Shown in pieces: positions 34,736-45,052 of a stretch of DNA of 64,000 nucleotides (positions are counted from its first letter, which is position 1; each line of letters opens with the position of its first letter). Source of the stretch: Fallopia convolvulus (lineage: Eukaryota > Streptophyta > Magnoliopsida > Caryophyllales > Polygonaceae); the NCBI GenBank assembly GCA_964016875.1, contig OZ024733.1, forward strand, positions 3,887,484 to 3,951,483. Direction: 5' to 3'. The notes beneath the pieces were generated by a model. That model saw nothing but the letters and a program-made list of their open reading frames with translations, had not been told where the DNA came from and did not search any database. The translations under genes and the position numbers were made by a program.

Positions 34736-37054
34736 ATGGTTCATACCCGTGCTACTGATCCATCTCTTGCTATTTGTGATTCAGAAATAGAAAGGACACT
34801 CTCTAGGTTGCGCAGGCAAGCTCGTGCAACTGCTCGTGAATTACAGCTTAACCTGGCGTCCTCCTCATCTGAGTCTGACACTGAGAGCATTCCTGAAACA
34901 ATAGAGATGGCTGATCAAACACTGAGACAGTTAACTGCACCAAATCTGGAGCAACAACCGCTGGCGGTGCAATTTCCTGCTCTTGCTGAGGGAGTCAAGT
35001 TTGAACTGAAATCTGGGTTGATCCATCTTTTGCCTTCATTCCATAGGTTTAGTGGTGAAGACCCCAACAAACATCTTTCTGAATTTCATGCAGTGTGCTC
35101 AAGCATGAAGCCTGCTGATGTGACTCATGACCAGATCGCGCTGAGAGCCTTTCCCTTCTCTCTCAAGGATTAGGCTAAAGACTGGTTTTATTACTTGGCT
35201 CCGAGAAGTATTGATACATGGGCTAAGATGAAACAAGCTTTTCTAGAGAAGTACTTCCCTGCTACAAGGCTCAATGAACTGAAGAAGATGATTAGCAACA
35301 TCGAGCAATAAGCTAATGAGACCTTGTATGCATACTATGAAAGATTCAAGAGGTTGATAGCCAGCTGTCCCTTCCATGGCTTCACTGATCAAGATCTGAT
35401 TTTATATCTGATTAATGGCCTCTTGGATGATGAGAGAAGAATGGTCAATGCAGCTTGCCAAGGTAACATTCTCAACAAGACTCCTGCTGCTGCGTTTGAA
35501 CTATTCACACAACTGTCTGAGGGCAAAAGACAGTTCAGAAAAGAAACTGGCTCGAGAGCTGCAAATGCTGTGGTGGCTAACTCAAGAATCCAAGATGAAG
35601 TCACTGAGTTGAAAACAATGATGAAGCAGCTCTTGCAACAAGGTGGAAGACAACAGGTGAAAGCCCATGAGATTTGTTTTGATAACATGCATCCCACTGA
35701 TTCTTGCCCTACACTTCATGATCAAAATGCTGAGGTGAATGTAGTGGGAGGATATGGACCACCTAGGCCGAGGTATGACCCCTTCTCCAACACCTACAAT
35801 CCAGGTTGGAGGGATCATCCTAATCTGAGGTATGGCAATTCTAGCAATCAGCAGTTCAACCATCAAGGTGGCCAAGCTCAGTACAGACCACCTTTCCAAC
35901 CTCAGGCTCAGGGGGTGAATCAGAATGCTATGTCCACTGAGGAGATGGTCCGAAAGTTGACTCAGTCAGTTTCTACAATGCATGGTTCTCTAACTCAGCT
36001 TCAACAGGAAACTAAGTCTAGTATAAAGAATTTGGAGAACCAAGTTAGTCAGATTGCTGAGGCAGTAAGCAAACTGGAAGCTAGAGATTCAAGTAAGCTA
36101 CCGTCTCAGACAAAGCTCAATCTGAGGACTAATGTTAGTTTTATCTCCATTTATGATGGTTCTAAGGCGGGACAAGTATACCAGCTGAGCAAGGTTACAG
36201 AAACAGAGGAACAGAATGAAGGCCAATTGCTCGGCTTGGCTGCTAAAAGGGCGGTCGAGCAATGTGCACCCCGCGTAACACGGTCCCAGTTGGGATTGCG
36301 CGGGCAAGAAGGAGAAAGCGCGGCCGCGCAATTGGATGCGAAGCCGCGCAATCTGGGCGAACTGGAAGAAATTTCTGCACCTCGTCTGAAAGCCTATGTA
36401 CCTGTTACACCCTTTCCTGAAGCCTTGAAAGAAACCCGGAAATTGAAGAATGATAAAGAGCTGTTCGAGGTCTTCAGTACATGCAAAGTTAATGTCCCAT
36501 TACTGAATCTGATCAAGAGTGTACCTCAGTACGCTAAGTTTTTGAAGGAGTTGTGCACTCTGAAAAGGGGACAGAAGGCGAAAAGTCAGAAGCAAGTTAA
36601 AGAAAAAGAACATGTGTCTGTTGTGCTTCAAAAGCGTTTACCTGAGAAGTGCAGCGACCCTGGCATGTTCACTATTCCTTGCATGATTGGAAGCACCAAG
36701 GCGAATGAAGCTTTAATTGATTTAGGTGCATTAGTCAATGTGATTTCGTCCTCATTATATGAGAAACTCGGTATGGGACCATTAAAGGAGACCCGAACCA
36801 TAGTTGAGTTAGATGATCATTCCACTGTGAGACCCAAAGGAAAAATTGAAGATGTATGGGTTACGGTGGATTCCTTGAAATTTCCGGCTGATTTTCTAGT
36901 AATGGACATGGGATCGGGAGCTGGAAGGATGTCTATGTTGCTAGGACGACCATTCTTGAAGACGGCTAATACAAGGATCGACATTCCGCAAGGCACTCTG
37001 AAGATGGGATTCGATGGGAAGGAGATCGAATTCCATGGCTCGTATCCTTCTTAA
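34736..37054 (+). pseudogene. gag-pro: Athila-like gag-protease, one frame with two stops
   Basis: One frame of 772 codons from ATG 34736, broken only by TAG at 35171 and TAA at 35309. The retrotransposon Gag domain spans about 35050-35560. A degenerate zinc knuckle (Cys..His-Pro-Thr-Asp-X-Cys-Pro) lies near 35680. A Pro/Asn/Gln-rich linker and a coiled-coil stretch (35940-36090) follow. The protease comes last (about 36700-37000), with Asp-Leu-Gly-Ala as active site and a Gly-Arg-Pro-Phe-Leu flap-side motif. The frame ends normally and is followed by the post-pol signature GGGAGGCAACCC, so the RT-RNase H-integrase block is cleanly absent. At 36295-36352 the coding part contains a GC-rich insert carrying the same decamers as the LTR. 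Confidence 0.88.
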
Positions 37055-37314
37055 TATCCTTTTTACGTCAAGCTAATGACGTTAAACAAGCGCTTCTTGG
37101 GAGGCAACCCAAGGTTTAGGATAGATTTGCTTTGATTTTTGTTTTCAGTTTTACTGCTTTTGTTTCTGTTAGTTAGTTTAGGTAGAAATAATCCTCAGAT
37201 TTGCAGATAGCTCGGGCAAGCCTTGAAGTACAGAAAAACTCGGAAGGGGGACAAAAATTGCGTGGCCAAGAGATCTGTAGCCAATCCGAGCAATATAGGA
37301 GTAGTTTAGTTGCA

Positions 37315-38675
37315 TGTTTTATATGTGTTTTAGTAAGTTTTAGGTTAGTTTTTATGTAGTTTTTAGGTTTTTGTGTTGTTGGGTATTATGCGCTGGTTTG
37401 CTCGGTTTTACAAGTTTTTGGGTTCAGGAGCAACAGCGGGGCGAGTACAGATTAATCATGGCGATGGTGGGCGAGCTAAGGAATGCAAGGAGTGTTAGGA
37501 GCGTAGATGGAGAAGAGTTAGACCAAGAAAGGACGAGCCAAGCACAAGCCAAAAGCTCGGGACTGACCCCGAGCAACCAAGCCGCGCAATCACAACTGAT
37601 AGCCAAAAGCGCGGGGAAGCAAATGCGCGGCCGCGCTATTTGGTGCCAAGCCGTGCAATTCGGGACTTTTCAGCGGACGCGTGTTTTCGCCAAGTTTTGG
37701 TTTTGGGCTTTGACAATTGGGTTTGTGGGATTGTATGTCATCCGAGTATATGTTTTAATATATCTTTTGAGGGATATTTTTAGTAGACATATAAATACTT
37801 TATGTTAGTTTATTTTCTCATAACTTTTGATCAACTTTTGGAGGCTAGGGTTTTCTCTCAAGGAAGAACCTTTGAACCTTTGTAAGTTTGATTTTAATTC
37901 AATTATGCATTGCTAATTTCTCTTGTGTTTGGCTAGTTATTGAAGTCATGATTTGTATGTAGTTGTGAGGTTTGATTGATTCTCAACAAACTTGAATAGA
38001 AATTATTTTCTGTGCTTAATTGAATCTAAACTAGGGTTTTGTTAGATTGATCACCTAATAGAATTTCTAGTTATAACTGAATCTGATTAATTACCGGTTG
38101 GAATTAATTTGATCAAGAGTATACTTTAATCAATTAGTACCGGTTGGACTTGTTGGTTGAAGAAGGGAATAAATTCACAAGTCACTTGGATGTCTGGTTG
38201 CTCTAAGTGTTTGTTTCTATTGATAACTTGAATCGTCATGCTGTTATTTAATTGAATCTAGAAGGTCTTCTAGGTTATTAATTAATTAGGGCTGTTAGAC
38301 TGGTAGTTCTATCAACTATATATGAAGTTTGGGTCTTAATCCTTAGTATGGTCATTATCCACAATAGATTATTCAAGTGAGAAGAGAATCAAAAGGATCG
38401 ATGATCAACGAATCAATATCATGATGGATCTAACTAGTTGAACACGTTTGTCTTTCATATATTCAAATCAACTTCTGCATTCATATTTACTTTTCAATTT
38501 GCATAGTATTTAGATAAATCAATCAATAAACCCCCCATATTAGTTACTTGGCACTTAAGCAATAACACATTTACACGAGTCTTTGTGGGTTCGACCCTTG
38601 CTTCCACTTTACTCAGGTTAGGAAGTTAGGTATTTCTTTGATAGTGCTTTTATAGTGACGTAAAAGTGCTCATCA
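37315..38675 (+). repeat. Right LTR of Athila-1, followed by a second unit start
   Basis: About 1361 bp, beginning TGTTTTATATG. TATAAATA lies at 37790-37797. A purine tract GGAAGGGGGA at 37242-37251 may be the polypurine tract, in which case the true LTR start lies up to 65 bp earlier. Leader and gag start (ATG 38753) follow, and homology ends near 38816. Confidence 0.8.
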
Positions 38676-38820
38676 AATTTGGCGACGTTGCCGGGGACTC
38701 GTCGCTATTTGTGTTTATTACTTTTGTGATGTTTTGGGTGTGAACCGGTTATATGGTTCATACCCGTGCTACTGATCCATCTCTTGCTATTTGTGATTCA
38801 GCAATAGAAAGGAAACTACA

Positions 38821-38853
38821 AGTAATACCTCACCTTCACGTTGAGGTATTACT
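38821..38853. repeat. Perfect 12-bp inverted repeat
   Basis: AGTAATACCTCA at 38821-38832 faces TGAGGTATTACT at 38842-38853, leaving a nine-base loop. It lies immediately after the point where homology to the Athila-1 leader stops. Confidence 0.85.
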
Positions 38854-39089
38854 TTTAGTGTTGTTGTCCAATTTAAGTTCTAATCAGAGCATTAGAATTG
38901 TGTGGACTTGATTTCGACTCTTACTTAGCTTTGATTGGAACTAGCTGCATCACAACAACAACAACAACAACAACATTGACCCAGTTGGCTCCCGATTGAG
39001 GCGGGATCTGGGGGGTCAAGATGTATACACCCTTTCCCCGTACAAGGCCGGGAGGGTGTGTCGGGAATAACCCAACAGGGGGGATTGGG

Positions 39090-39240
39090 GGTACCTCGGT
39101 CGGGGACAGCCAAGGATTTGGGGGGGGGGGGGACCTCGGCCGAGGACAGCCAAGGATCTGTGGGGGTGTGGGGGGAGTGAGGGGAGGGGGGGTGACCTCG
39201 GCCTGGGGCGGCCAAGGGTAATAGGGGGAACCTCGGCCAA
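39090..39240. repeat. GC-rich minisatellite with a G13 run in the LINE 3' region
   Basis: Four copies of ACCTCGG(C/T)C.. blocks start near 39092, 39133, 39194 and 39230, the first two ending GACAGCCAAGGAT. A run of 13 G lies at 39120-39132, and further G runs lie at 39163-39192. Confidence 0.75.
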
Positions 39241-39278
39241 GGGAGGTAAAAATAAGACGCGTCCTCGCCTAGAAGGCT

Positions 39279-39729
39279 TCAATGCTCCTTCACCGAGATC
39301 TTCTGCCTCCACTGCTCTCTACACAGGGCCAAGTCAGCTGAAACATCCAGAAAGGTGAGGTCCTGCTTTATCACATCCTTCCAGCTTTTCATCGGTCTTC
39401 CTCTACCCCTCTATACAGTTCCATTGTCCACATCTTCGCTCCTCCATACTGGGGCGTTCCGCGGTCTCCTCTGAATGTGTCCAAACCAACAGAGTCTCGA
39501 TTCACGTAGCTTTGCTTCTATACTAGCTACTCCCAGCTTGTCCCTTATCTCTACGTTTCTAATCCTATCTAACCTCGTATGCCCACACATCCATCGCAAC
39601 ATCCGCATTTCCACTACTTTCAACTTCTGCTCTTGCACTTTCTTGATTGGCCAGCACTCGGCCCCATATAGTATGGTCGGTCTGACTACTGCTCTATAGA
39701 ATTTACCCTTTAGTCGGAGAGGGATCTTT
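39279..39729 (-). pseudogene. RTE-type LINE ORF, C-terminal end
   Basis: On the minus strand from 39729: text typical of the RTE C-terminus (Leu-Tyr-Gly-Ala-Glu-Cys-Trp, then Met-Leu-Arg-Trp-Met-Cys-Gly, then Arg-Trp-like Cys-Trp-Phe-Gly-His), one premature TAG at 39411-39413, then the Gly-Arg-Gly-Arg-Pro motif and a normal stop at 39279-39281. The enzyme domain itself was never copied because the insertion is 5' truncated. Confidence 0.85.
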
Positions 39730-39747
39730 TTGGAACTAGCTGCATCA

Positions 39748-41034
39748 TGCTTTAATATTGGACATATTTCCTTTTTTTCTTTTTTTATTTTAAATTATAT
39801 TTTTCCCATATTTGGTTTTTGGTACTCCTAAAACTCTGTTTCCTACATACCTCTAAGAGTCGGTACAACTGATCAAAACTTCATGTTGAAAGTCATGGTT
39901 TGTACATGTGATGCCAGTTTTACACTAATGGTGGTGATTTGATGATCTCATTGAGTGGAGAGAGTTTCTTGAGGATATTGTTTTTTTAGTTTTAAACACT
40001 TTAAAACTCTTGGTAGTTAAAGATTCAGAATCACTTTTCCATATTGATGATCAATAAGTAAATTATGGTAATGGATTATGCATACGTCCATTGGGAAGGA
40101 TTTTATTACAATTAGGGTATTTTGTAGTTGATCAACAACACTAATATTAAATTGTTGCTCATTTGATTAGCCGCTGGCCTAAATGATGCATGTCGGACTT
40201 CTTTCAAAGCTTGGTACATAGATGATTGAATGGTGTTTGTTGAGCTCCTATTTAGGGGAGTATGGTCATATGTAACTAATTTGAATCCTTCTGAAAAAGG
40301 AAGGAGATGATGCATCTAGTTCGGAGGAGAATGTTGATGGGTAAGCCATGAATGAAGCTTTTAGTTCATTCTTTATTTGGACTTTTTTTCTATTGACTTG
40401 TGTTTTGCGGGATTGAAGCTGTTGTTGATGGTGCGGTTAGTTGACGATGCTATCTTGCTTTTTTGGCTATTGGTTTGTTGTTTTAGAGTTGTTGGGATGC
40501 TTATGTTGATGTTTTCGATCGTCTTGATGGATGATCAGCATTTTGTTGTTGTTTCGGGTGCCATTTTGCTGCTGTTTTATGCTTGCTTGCTATTTCGTGT
40601 GTCATGTTGCTGTTGTTGGTTGTTTTTGCTATGCCATGTTGTTGTTGTTGGTTATGCCATGTTACTACTGTTAGCTGATTTTGTTGTGGTTGGTCAGCTG
40701 GTTTAATTCATTTGCTATTGGAAACCTGCATATGTTGTAAAGAAACCTACTGTCAAGCTAGTGTCGTTGTTAAGCCATATATACATGATTGTCTTCTTAA
40801 TAGACAATCAAAGAAGACAATCATGATTTTTTGTAAAAAAAACTCAACTCTCCGTAATATATTAATCATTTTGCTTTTAATTTCCAATGTCATGTTGCTG
40901 ATATTAATTCGCTTTCAATGTTAATTAAGTTGTTAACCTAGTTACTGTTAAGTCTGCATCTGTTGCACAAAGACCCTAAATTTTTCAATGTCGGGCCTGC
41001 ATTAATATATAGCTAGTACATACATACCATTTTT
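39748..41034. other. CACTA interior, unassigned
   Basis: AT-rich DNA with a TTG/GTT-rich stretch at 40377-40706 that is open by composition. I see no transposase domain and no splice-like gene structure. Confidence 0.45.
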
Positions 41035-41537
41035 TGGTATTATAAAACCGCAACATTATGTGGAATTTTTTATTCAAAACCGCTGCATTACGTTATATAA
41101 AGGTCACATTAGGTCATAAAAACCACTTCATTATATAAATAACACCGCATCATTAGGTGAGAACCGCTGCATTAGGTAACATAACCGCTTTATTAGGTAA
41201 AAGAAATGGCTAACATCAGCAATAATAACTGCTTCATTATGTAATTGGAACCGTTGCATTAAGTATATAACCGCTTCATTTGATCAATAAAATCGTTGCA
41301 TTACATATTGACCAAACCGCTACATTAGATTTTAAAGGCAGCGGTTATATGCCTAATGTTGCGGTTTTTCCCCTTGATACAAAACCTCTATATTAAAAAG
41401 GAAAACCGCTACATTATACCTAATGCAACGCGACTAAATGAAGCGGGCAAAAACCGCTACTTTAGGTCTAATACAATGGTTATTTAGACATTAAGCATCG
41501 TTTACGACGGCTGCATTAGGCATTTATTGTTGTAGTG
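41035..41537 (-). repeat. CACTA right subterminal repeats and TIR
   Basis: About fifteen copies of an AACCGCTGCATTAGG-like motif (for example 41045, 41078, 41162, 41182, 41250, 41320, 41404 and 41450), a few in reverse orientation near 41340-41370. The TIR TTTATTGTTGTAGTG closes at 41537. Confidence 0.9.
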
Positions 41538-41540
41538 TCA

Positions 41541-42599
41541 CTAATTTTCTATAGGGTTTTAGTAACTTCACCCATAGATCGAGTCTTTCACAAACTCCAT
41601 GGAAACAAGACCGGTCGTAAGTAGCAACTAGAAACGAAACCAATTTTTAAATTTGTGAACTTTTTTTTTCATAGAAGATCACTCTAAATAAAAGATGCGA
41701 TTTTAAACAGTGTTGTGATAATTTTGGGTTTTTGACTTGTGGTGGATTTTCATACAAGAATCCGATTTATGAATTTTTTTTCCGTTTAAAATTAATATGA
41801 GAATTATTATAATTCTAATCGATTCGTTTCGACTCCTATCGATTAACTAATTATAATAAATCATATTAGTATGGACATGGAATATCTTAACCCAATTTGT
41901 TTTAACGGTCTCGTGTTACGAACCCAAAGAACGGATCATAATAGACGTTCTAATCTTCCTTCATCCTTGTTGATAATAAGTCATACTTATAAATTCTCGT
42001 TTCCTTTTCCAGAGTCAATCCCTCAATCGACGTAGAACTTTCGATAGTTTGAGGTCTTTAAAGCATTTTGATCGAGTTGTGTGAGAAAAAACGAAGCTTT
42101 GATTTTGATGGTTCCAAACATTTGTGAAGTGGCCAACTTCAAAACTGCAAAATAGGTTGTCAACGTGTGTGATGTCCCCGACATGAAGTGAAGACAAGTT
42201 GAGAAGATCTTGAAGACGTGTGAGATATTATGAATTGGATCAAGATATTGTTGTTATAGATAGGATCTTCTAAGATATGATAGGGTGCCGAAGTTGCCTT
42301 ACACCCTAAGCATTATTCTATTTTGATATTTTTACTTGCTTAGGATGTTTATGCAAGATTAGATTTATATTACCTTTCCACAACCGAATTGGAAGATAAT
42401 ATATCTCTAATTAACCTAGTTTCGTTCTACTTAATCCTAGAGATTAGGTTAGAATATTAAGAACTCGATACTTTACATTTGTGAAAGAAAAATCGGTTGT
42501 TCATGAGTTCGAAGGAAGAAGAAAGCGTAGGCTAGGCGAGTTGATTGAGAGTAGGTTTTTACTAGGTTTAAATGAGTGTTAGCATACTAAAGAAAAGTA
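41541..42599. other. Unassigned AT-rich DNA right of the CACTA element
   Basis: No domain or repeat boundary that I can support. Confidence 0.4.
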
Positions 42600-42830
42600 G
42601 GGTTAGCTCCAGATTACTCTTGTAAACATAGTCAAGAGATCAATAAAGCAAGTTGCGACTTTAATCCTTCCAACCACGAATTTGGAAAGGAATGGTTTTT
42701 CACTTGTTAACAGAGTTCATTGACTACGTGTTTCCACTATAAAAGGTGTAATATTCGGGTCTTGTTTTCCTTTTTGTATAGAAATCGTGTAGTTTGAAAG
42801 CAATCGAGTTATCTTGACCCGCAAGTAACC
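42600..42830 (+). repeat. Possible SIRE-like LTR remnant
   Basis: The order of words matches the R/U5 part of the two SIRE LTRs: a 'GATCAATAAAGCAAG' polyadenylation-like stretch, a short inverted pair TCCTTCCAA/TTGGAAAGGA, then 'GTGTTTCCACTATAAAAGG'. No primer site follows and the start cannot be placed. It could be the 5' LTR of the element whose gag lies at 44215. Confidence 0.35.
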
Positions 42831-42967
42831 TCCGATGTTGGTTTTAACGCGTTAAAATCCTCTAGCTTTACCAATTCCTTGAAAACTCTATATATTATAA
42901 CCAGTTTTAAGAATTCGTTTTAATTTTATTACTTGTTAGTTTTATCCTCCAAAGCTAGTTAGATCCT

Positions 42968-43807
42968 GAGATTGAATCAAATAAAAATGGGGCTTATCAT
43001 GAAAACTAGAAATGAATCTAGACCATCCGATTAAAACACTAAAAATGAATCTAGGCCATTCGATAAAAAAATAAATAAAATGAATAAAATGAAAAAAAAG
43101 AATTAAAGAATAATAAAATAAATAAATTTAAAAATAAAAATTATTTTTTTATTTCTTAAATTATTTTTAAGCCTTTTTTCGTATGTAAAATGATATAAAT
43201 CGAATATGAACATAAGGCCATAAAACCTGAACATGCAATACTAATATGTGAACGTACCTATATTATATGTGAACATATACTAAATCTTCTGAAGTTAAAA
43301 TGTGGTTATATGTGAACAGCCCTTGTAATAATTTGAACATGTGTATAAAATATGCGAATAGAATGTAAAATGTCAAATGTCGTGTTTTTGGCAAAAATAA
43401 GTGACAAAACATTATTTTTTTGTCAAATTCTTTTTAAGTCGTTTAACGCTTGTATGCTGATTTAATTAAACATGAATAAACAGTACTAATATGTGATAAC
43501 ACTTGTAATATATGTGAATGTATTATAAAATCTTTGAACTGAAAAAGATTATAATATGTGAACATGTCTTATAATAGTGTGAACATATGCATAAAATATG
43601 TGAACGTAACGTAAAAAATCAAATGTCGTGTTTTTGACAAAAAAAAGCGAAAATAAGAAAATAAATTTTTTTGTTTTTTTTATTTTTTGTCAAAATTACG
43701 ATTATGCCCTTATCTCTTTTAATCTTAGTAATCCATTTCTCAGATCTAAGGGTCCTTATTTGTTTCTAGTTTTCATGATAAGGCTCATTTCCATGTGAAT
43801 GAACCTC
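42968..43807. mobile_element. Mutator-type MITE (840 bp)
   Basis: 45-bp terminal inverted repeats begin GAG and share CTTATCATGAAAACTAG exactly at their inner half. They are flanked by TTAGATCCT on both sides (42959-42967 and 43809-43817), a 9-bp target duplication of the length used by Mutator-like transposases. The interior is AT-rich with no coding capacity and contains two diverged copies of a block of about 190 bp rich in ATGTGAAC (about 43200-43400 and 43465-43660), each ending AAATGTCGTGTTTTTG. Confidence 0.88.
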
Positions 43808-43817
43808 ATTAGATCCT

Positions 43818-44214
43818 AACTAATCAATTTTAGCTAATTAAGTAAAGTTGATCCTAGCTAATAAATTTTAATTAATTATGTAAAATTTCCCTAGTTAACC
43901 GTATTGTTAGATAACCCTAGGCTAGTGTACCGCTCTTCTTTCCTCGTCCATTAGAGAACCAAAAGTCCCTGAAACTCATCTCCTGGTTCCTTCATCGTCT
44001 TCCTTGGGCAAGAGAGCCAGAAGTCCCCGTTTGCGCCGGCAGCAAACGACCACAGTGAGGCACGAGCATTAACGACCTTGCTTGGAAAATAACAGAATGC
44101 GAGCCTTGTAGTCCATAGATCACTGTCTTCGCTGGTCGGGGTTTACAAATCAATTTAGGTAGTCTGATAATTCAATCTCTGAACTTAGAAATAATTAGTT
44201 TTTTAAACGAGTAT
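43818..44214. other. Unassigned spacer
   Basis: Moderately AT-rich. It may be leader of the copia element whose gag follows. No primer site found. Confidence 0.35.
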
Positions 44215-45052
44215 GATTGGTGGGTTGAGCAAATGGAAACTCACATATTCTCTCTCGATGGACAACTCTAGAAAGTGATCAAGATGGGTCCCAAAACCTT
44301 CCTTACTACTGATGGAAAGGAGTTGTCCATCGAGAGCCACAAGTGCTCAAGGGCTACAATGATGCAAACTTCAAGAAGTTGGAGAAGAATGTACGTGCAA
44401 AGAAGGTTCTACATCATGCTTTATCTCCTAGATACTTGAAGAAAGTCGTCCAATACGACCAAAGAAACATGGGACGCTCTCAAACAACTTCATCGAGGAA
44501 ATAATGATTTGAAGAAGGATCGCATCATAAGTTTATAATGTAAATATGAAGGAATGAGTTAGGGAAAGAATGAAGCTTGGGTGACTATCACTCAAGATTT
44601 CAGGCTATGGTTAGCCAACTCGAGTTTCTCAGAGAAAAACTTTCTTAAAGGAAGCAAGTTAGCAAACTGAGCCAAGGGCTCAACTCTAAATGGAATGAAG
44701 CTACTGTTGCGTTGCTAACTAATAGTGAGACCAAGACTCTCTCTCTGGATGATGTAGTTGGAAAGTTGACTATGTATGGTGTAATCAAGCAACGTCGGGA
44801 TGATCGTCTTGAAATTGACAAGGTCAAGAAAATTGCCCTCAAAATTGAAAAGATTTTTGATCTTGCACAAACTAAAGAAGATCAAGTGGATGTTGATGAT
44901 GAGGTAGCACTCATAACAAGGGCTATGAAGAGACTTTGGAATCCGGAAAAAGTTACTTCAAAAGGTTCTAAGCCAACCAAAGATATGAGAGATGTTGTGT
45001 GCTTTCAATGTCAAGGAAAGGGACACTTTGCAATAAATTGTTGTTGGGAGGG
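44215..45052 (+). pseudogene. gag: Copia gag (SIRE-like), broken and cut by the Athila-like insertion
   Basis: A gag N-terminal signature (Tyr-Asp-Trp-Trp-Val-Glu-Gln-Met-Glu) is at about 44215, then frameshifts, then an open piece 44712-45071. That piece matches the C-terminal capsid part of SIRE gag and contains the zinc knuckle Cys-Phe-Gln-Cys-X4-His-X4-Cys at about 45000-45041. Copia coding ends at 45052, where minus-strand Athila LTR sequence begins. The rest of this copia element would lie beyond the nested insertions, outside the window. Confidence 0.75.

Larger units (their letters stand above)
33297..38816 (+). mobile_element. Athila-like gypsy element, gag-protease only, with the start of a second unit
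   Basis: LTR (33297-34658), tRNA-Asp-type primer site, a gag-protease frame, the Athila hallmark GGGAGGCAACCC at about 37100, and a second LTR (37315-38675). The second LTR is again followed by primer site, leader and gag start up to about 38816. So this is one whole pol-less unit plus the start of another, the pattern left by LTR recombination in a tandem. No reverse transcriptase or integrase is present. The left LTR lacks its first bases. Confidence 0.82.
38953..39729 (-). mobile_element. 5'-truncated RTE-type LINE
   Basis: The insertion is bounded by the 18-bp direct repeat TTGGAACTAGCTGCATCA (38935-38952 and 39730-39747). The 3' end, on the minus strand, is a (TTG)n tail reading as ACAACAACA on the plus strand right after the left repeat. 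The C-terminal end of an RTE reverse-transcriptase ORF lies at the other side. Target duplication, simple-repeat tail and 5' truncation together are diagnostic of target-primed reverse transcription. Confidence 0.92.
33046..41537. mobile_element. CACTA (En/Spm-like) transposon, non-autonomous, 8.5 kb
   Basis: The left end is CACTACTACAATAAA (33046-33060). The right end read on the minus strand is CACTACAACAATAAA (41537 back). TCA stands on both sides (33043-33045 and 41538-41540), the 3-bp duplication expected of CACTA elements. Both subterminal parts are packed with AACCGCTGCATTAGG-like motifs, facing opposite ways, as expected for transposase binding sites. I see no transposase (TnpA/TnpD) coding. 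The interior holds an Athila-like element with two LTRs, a LINE and unassigned DNA. Confidence 0.9.

Noticed and set aside
40377..40706. A 109-codon hydrophobic ORF as a membrane protein gene
   Set aside because: It is driven by TTG/GTT-rich composition inside the CACTA interior, has no domain and no supporting context.
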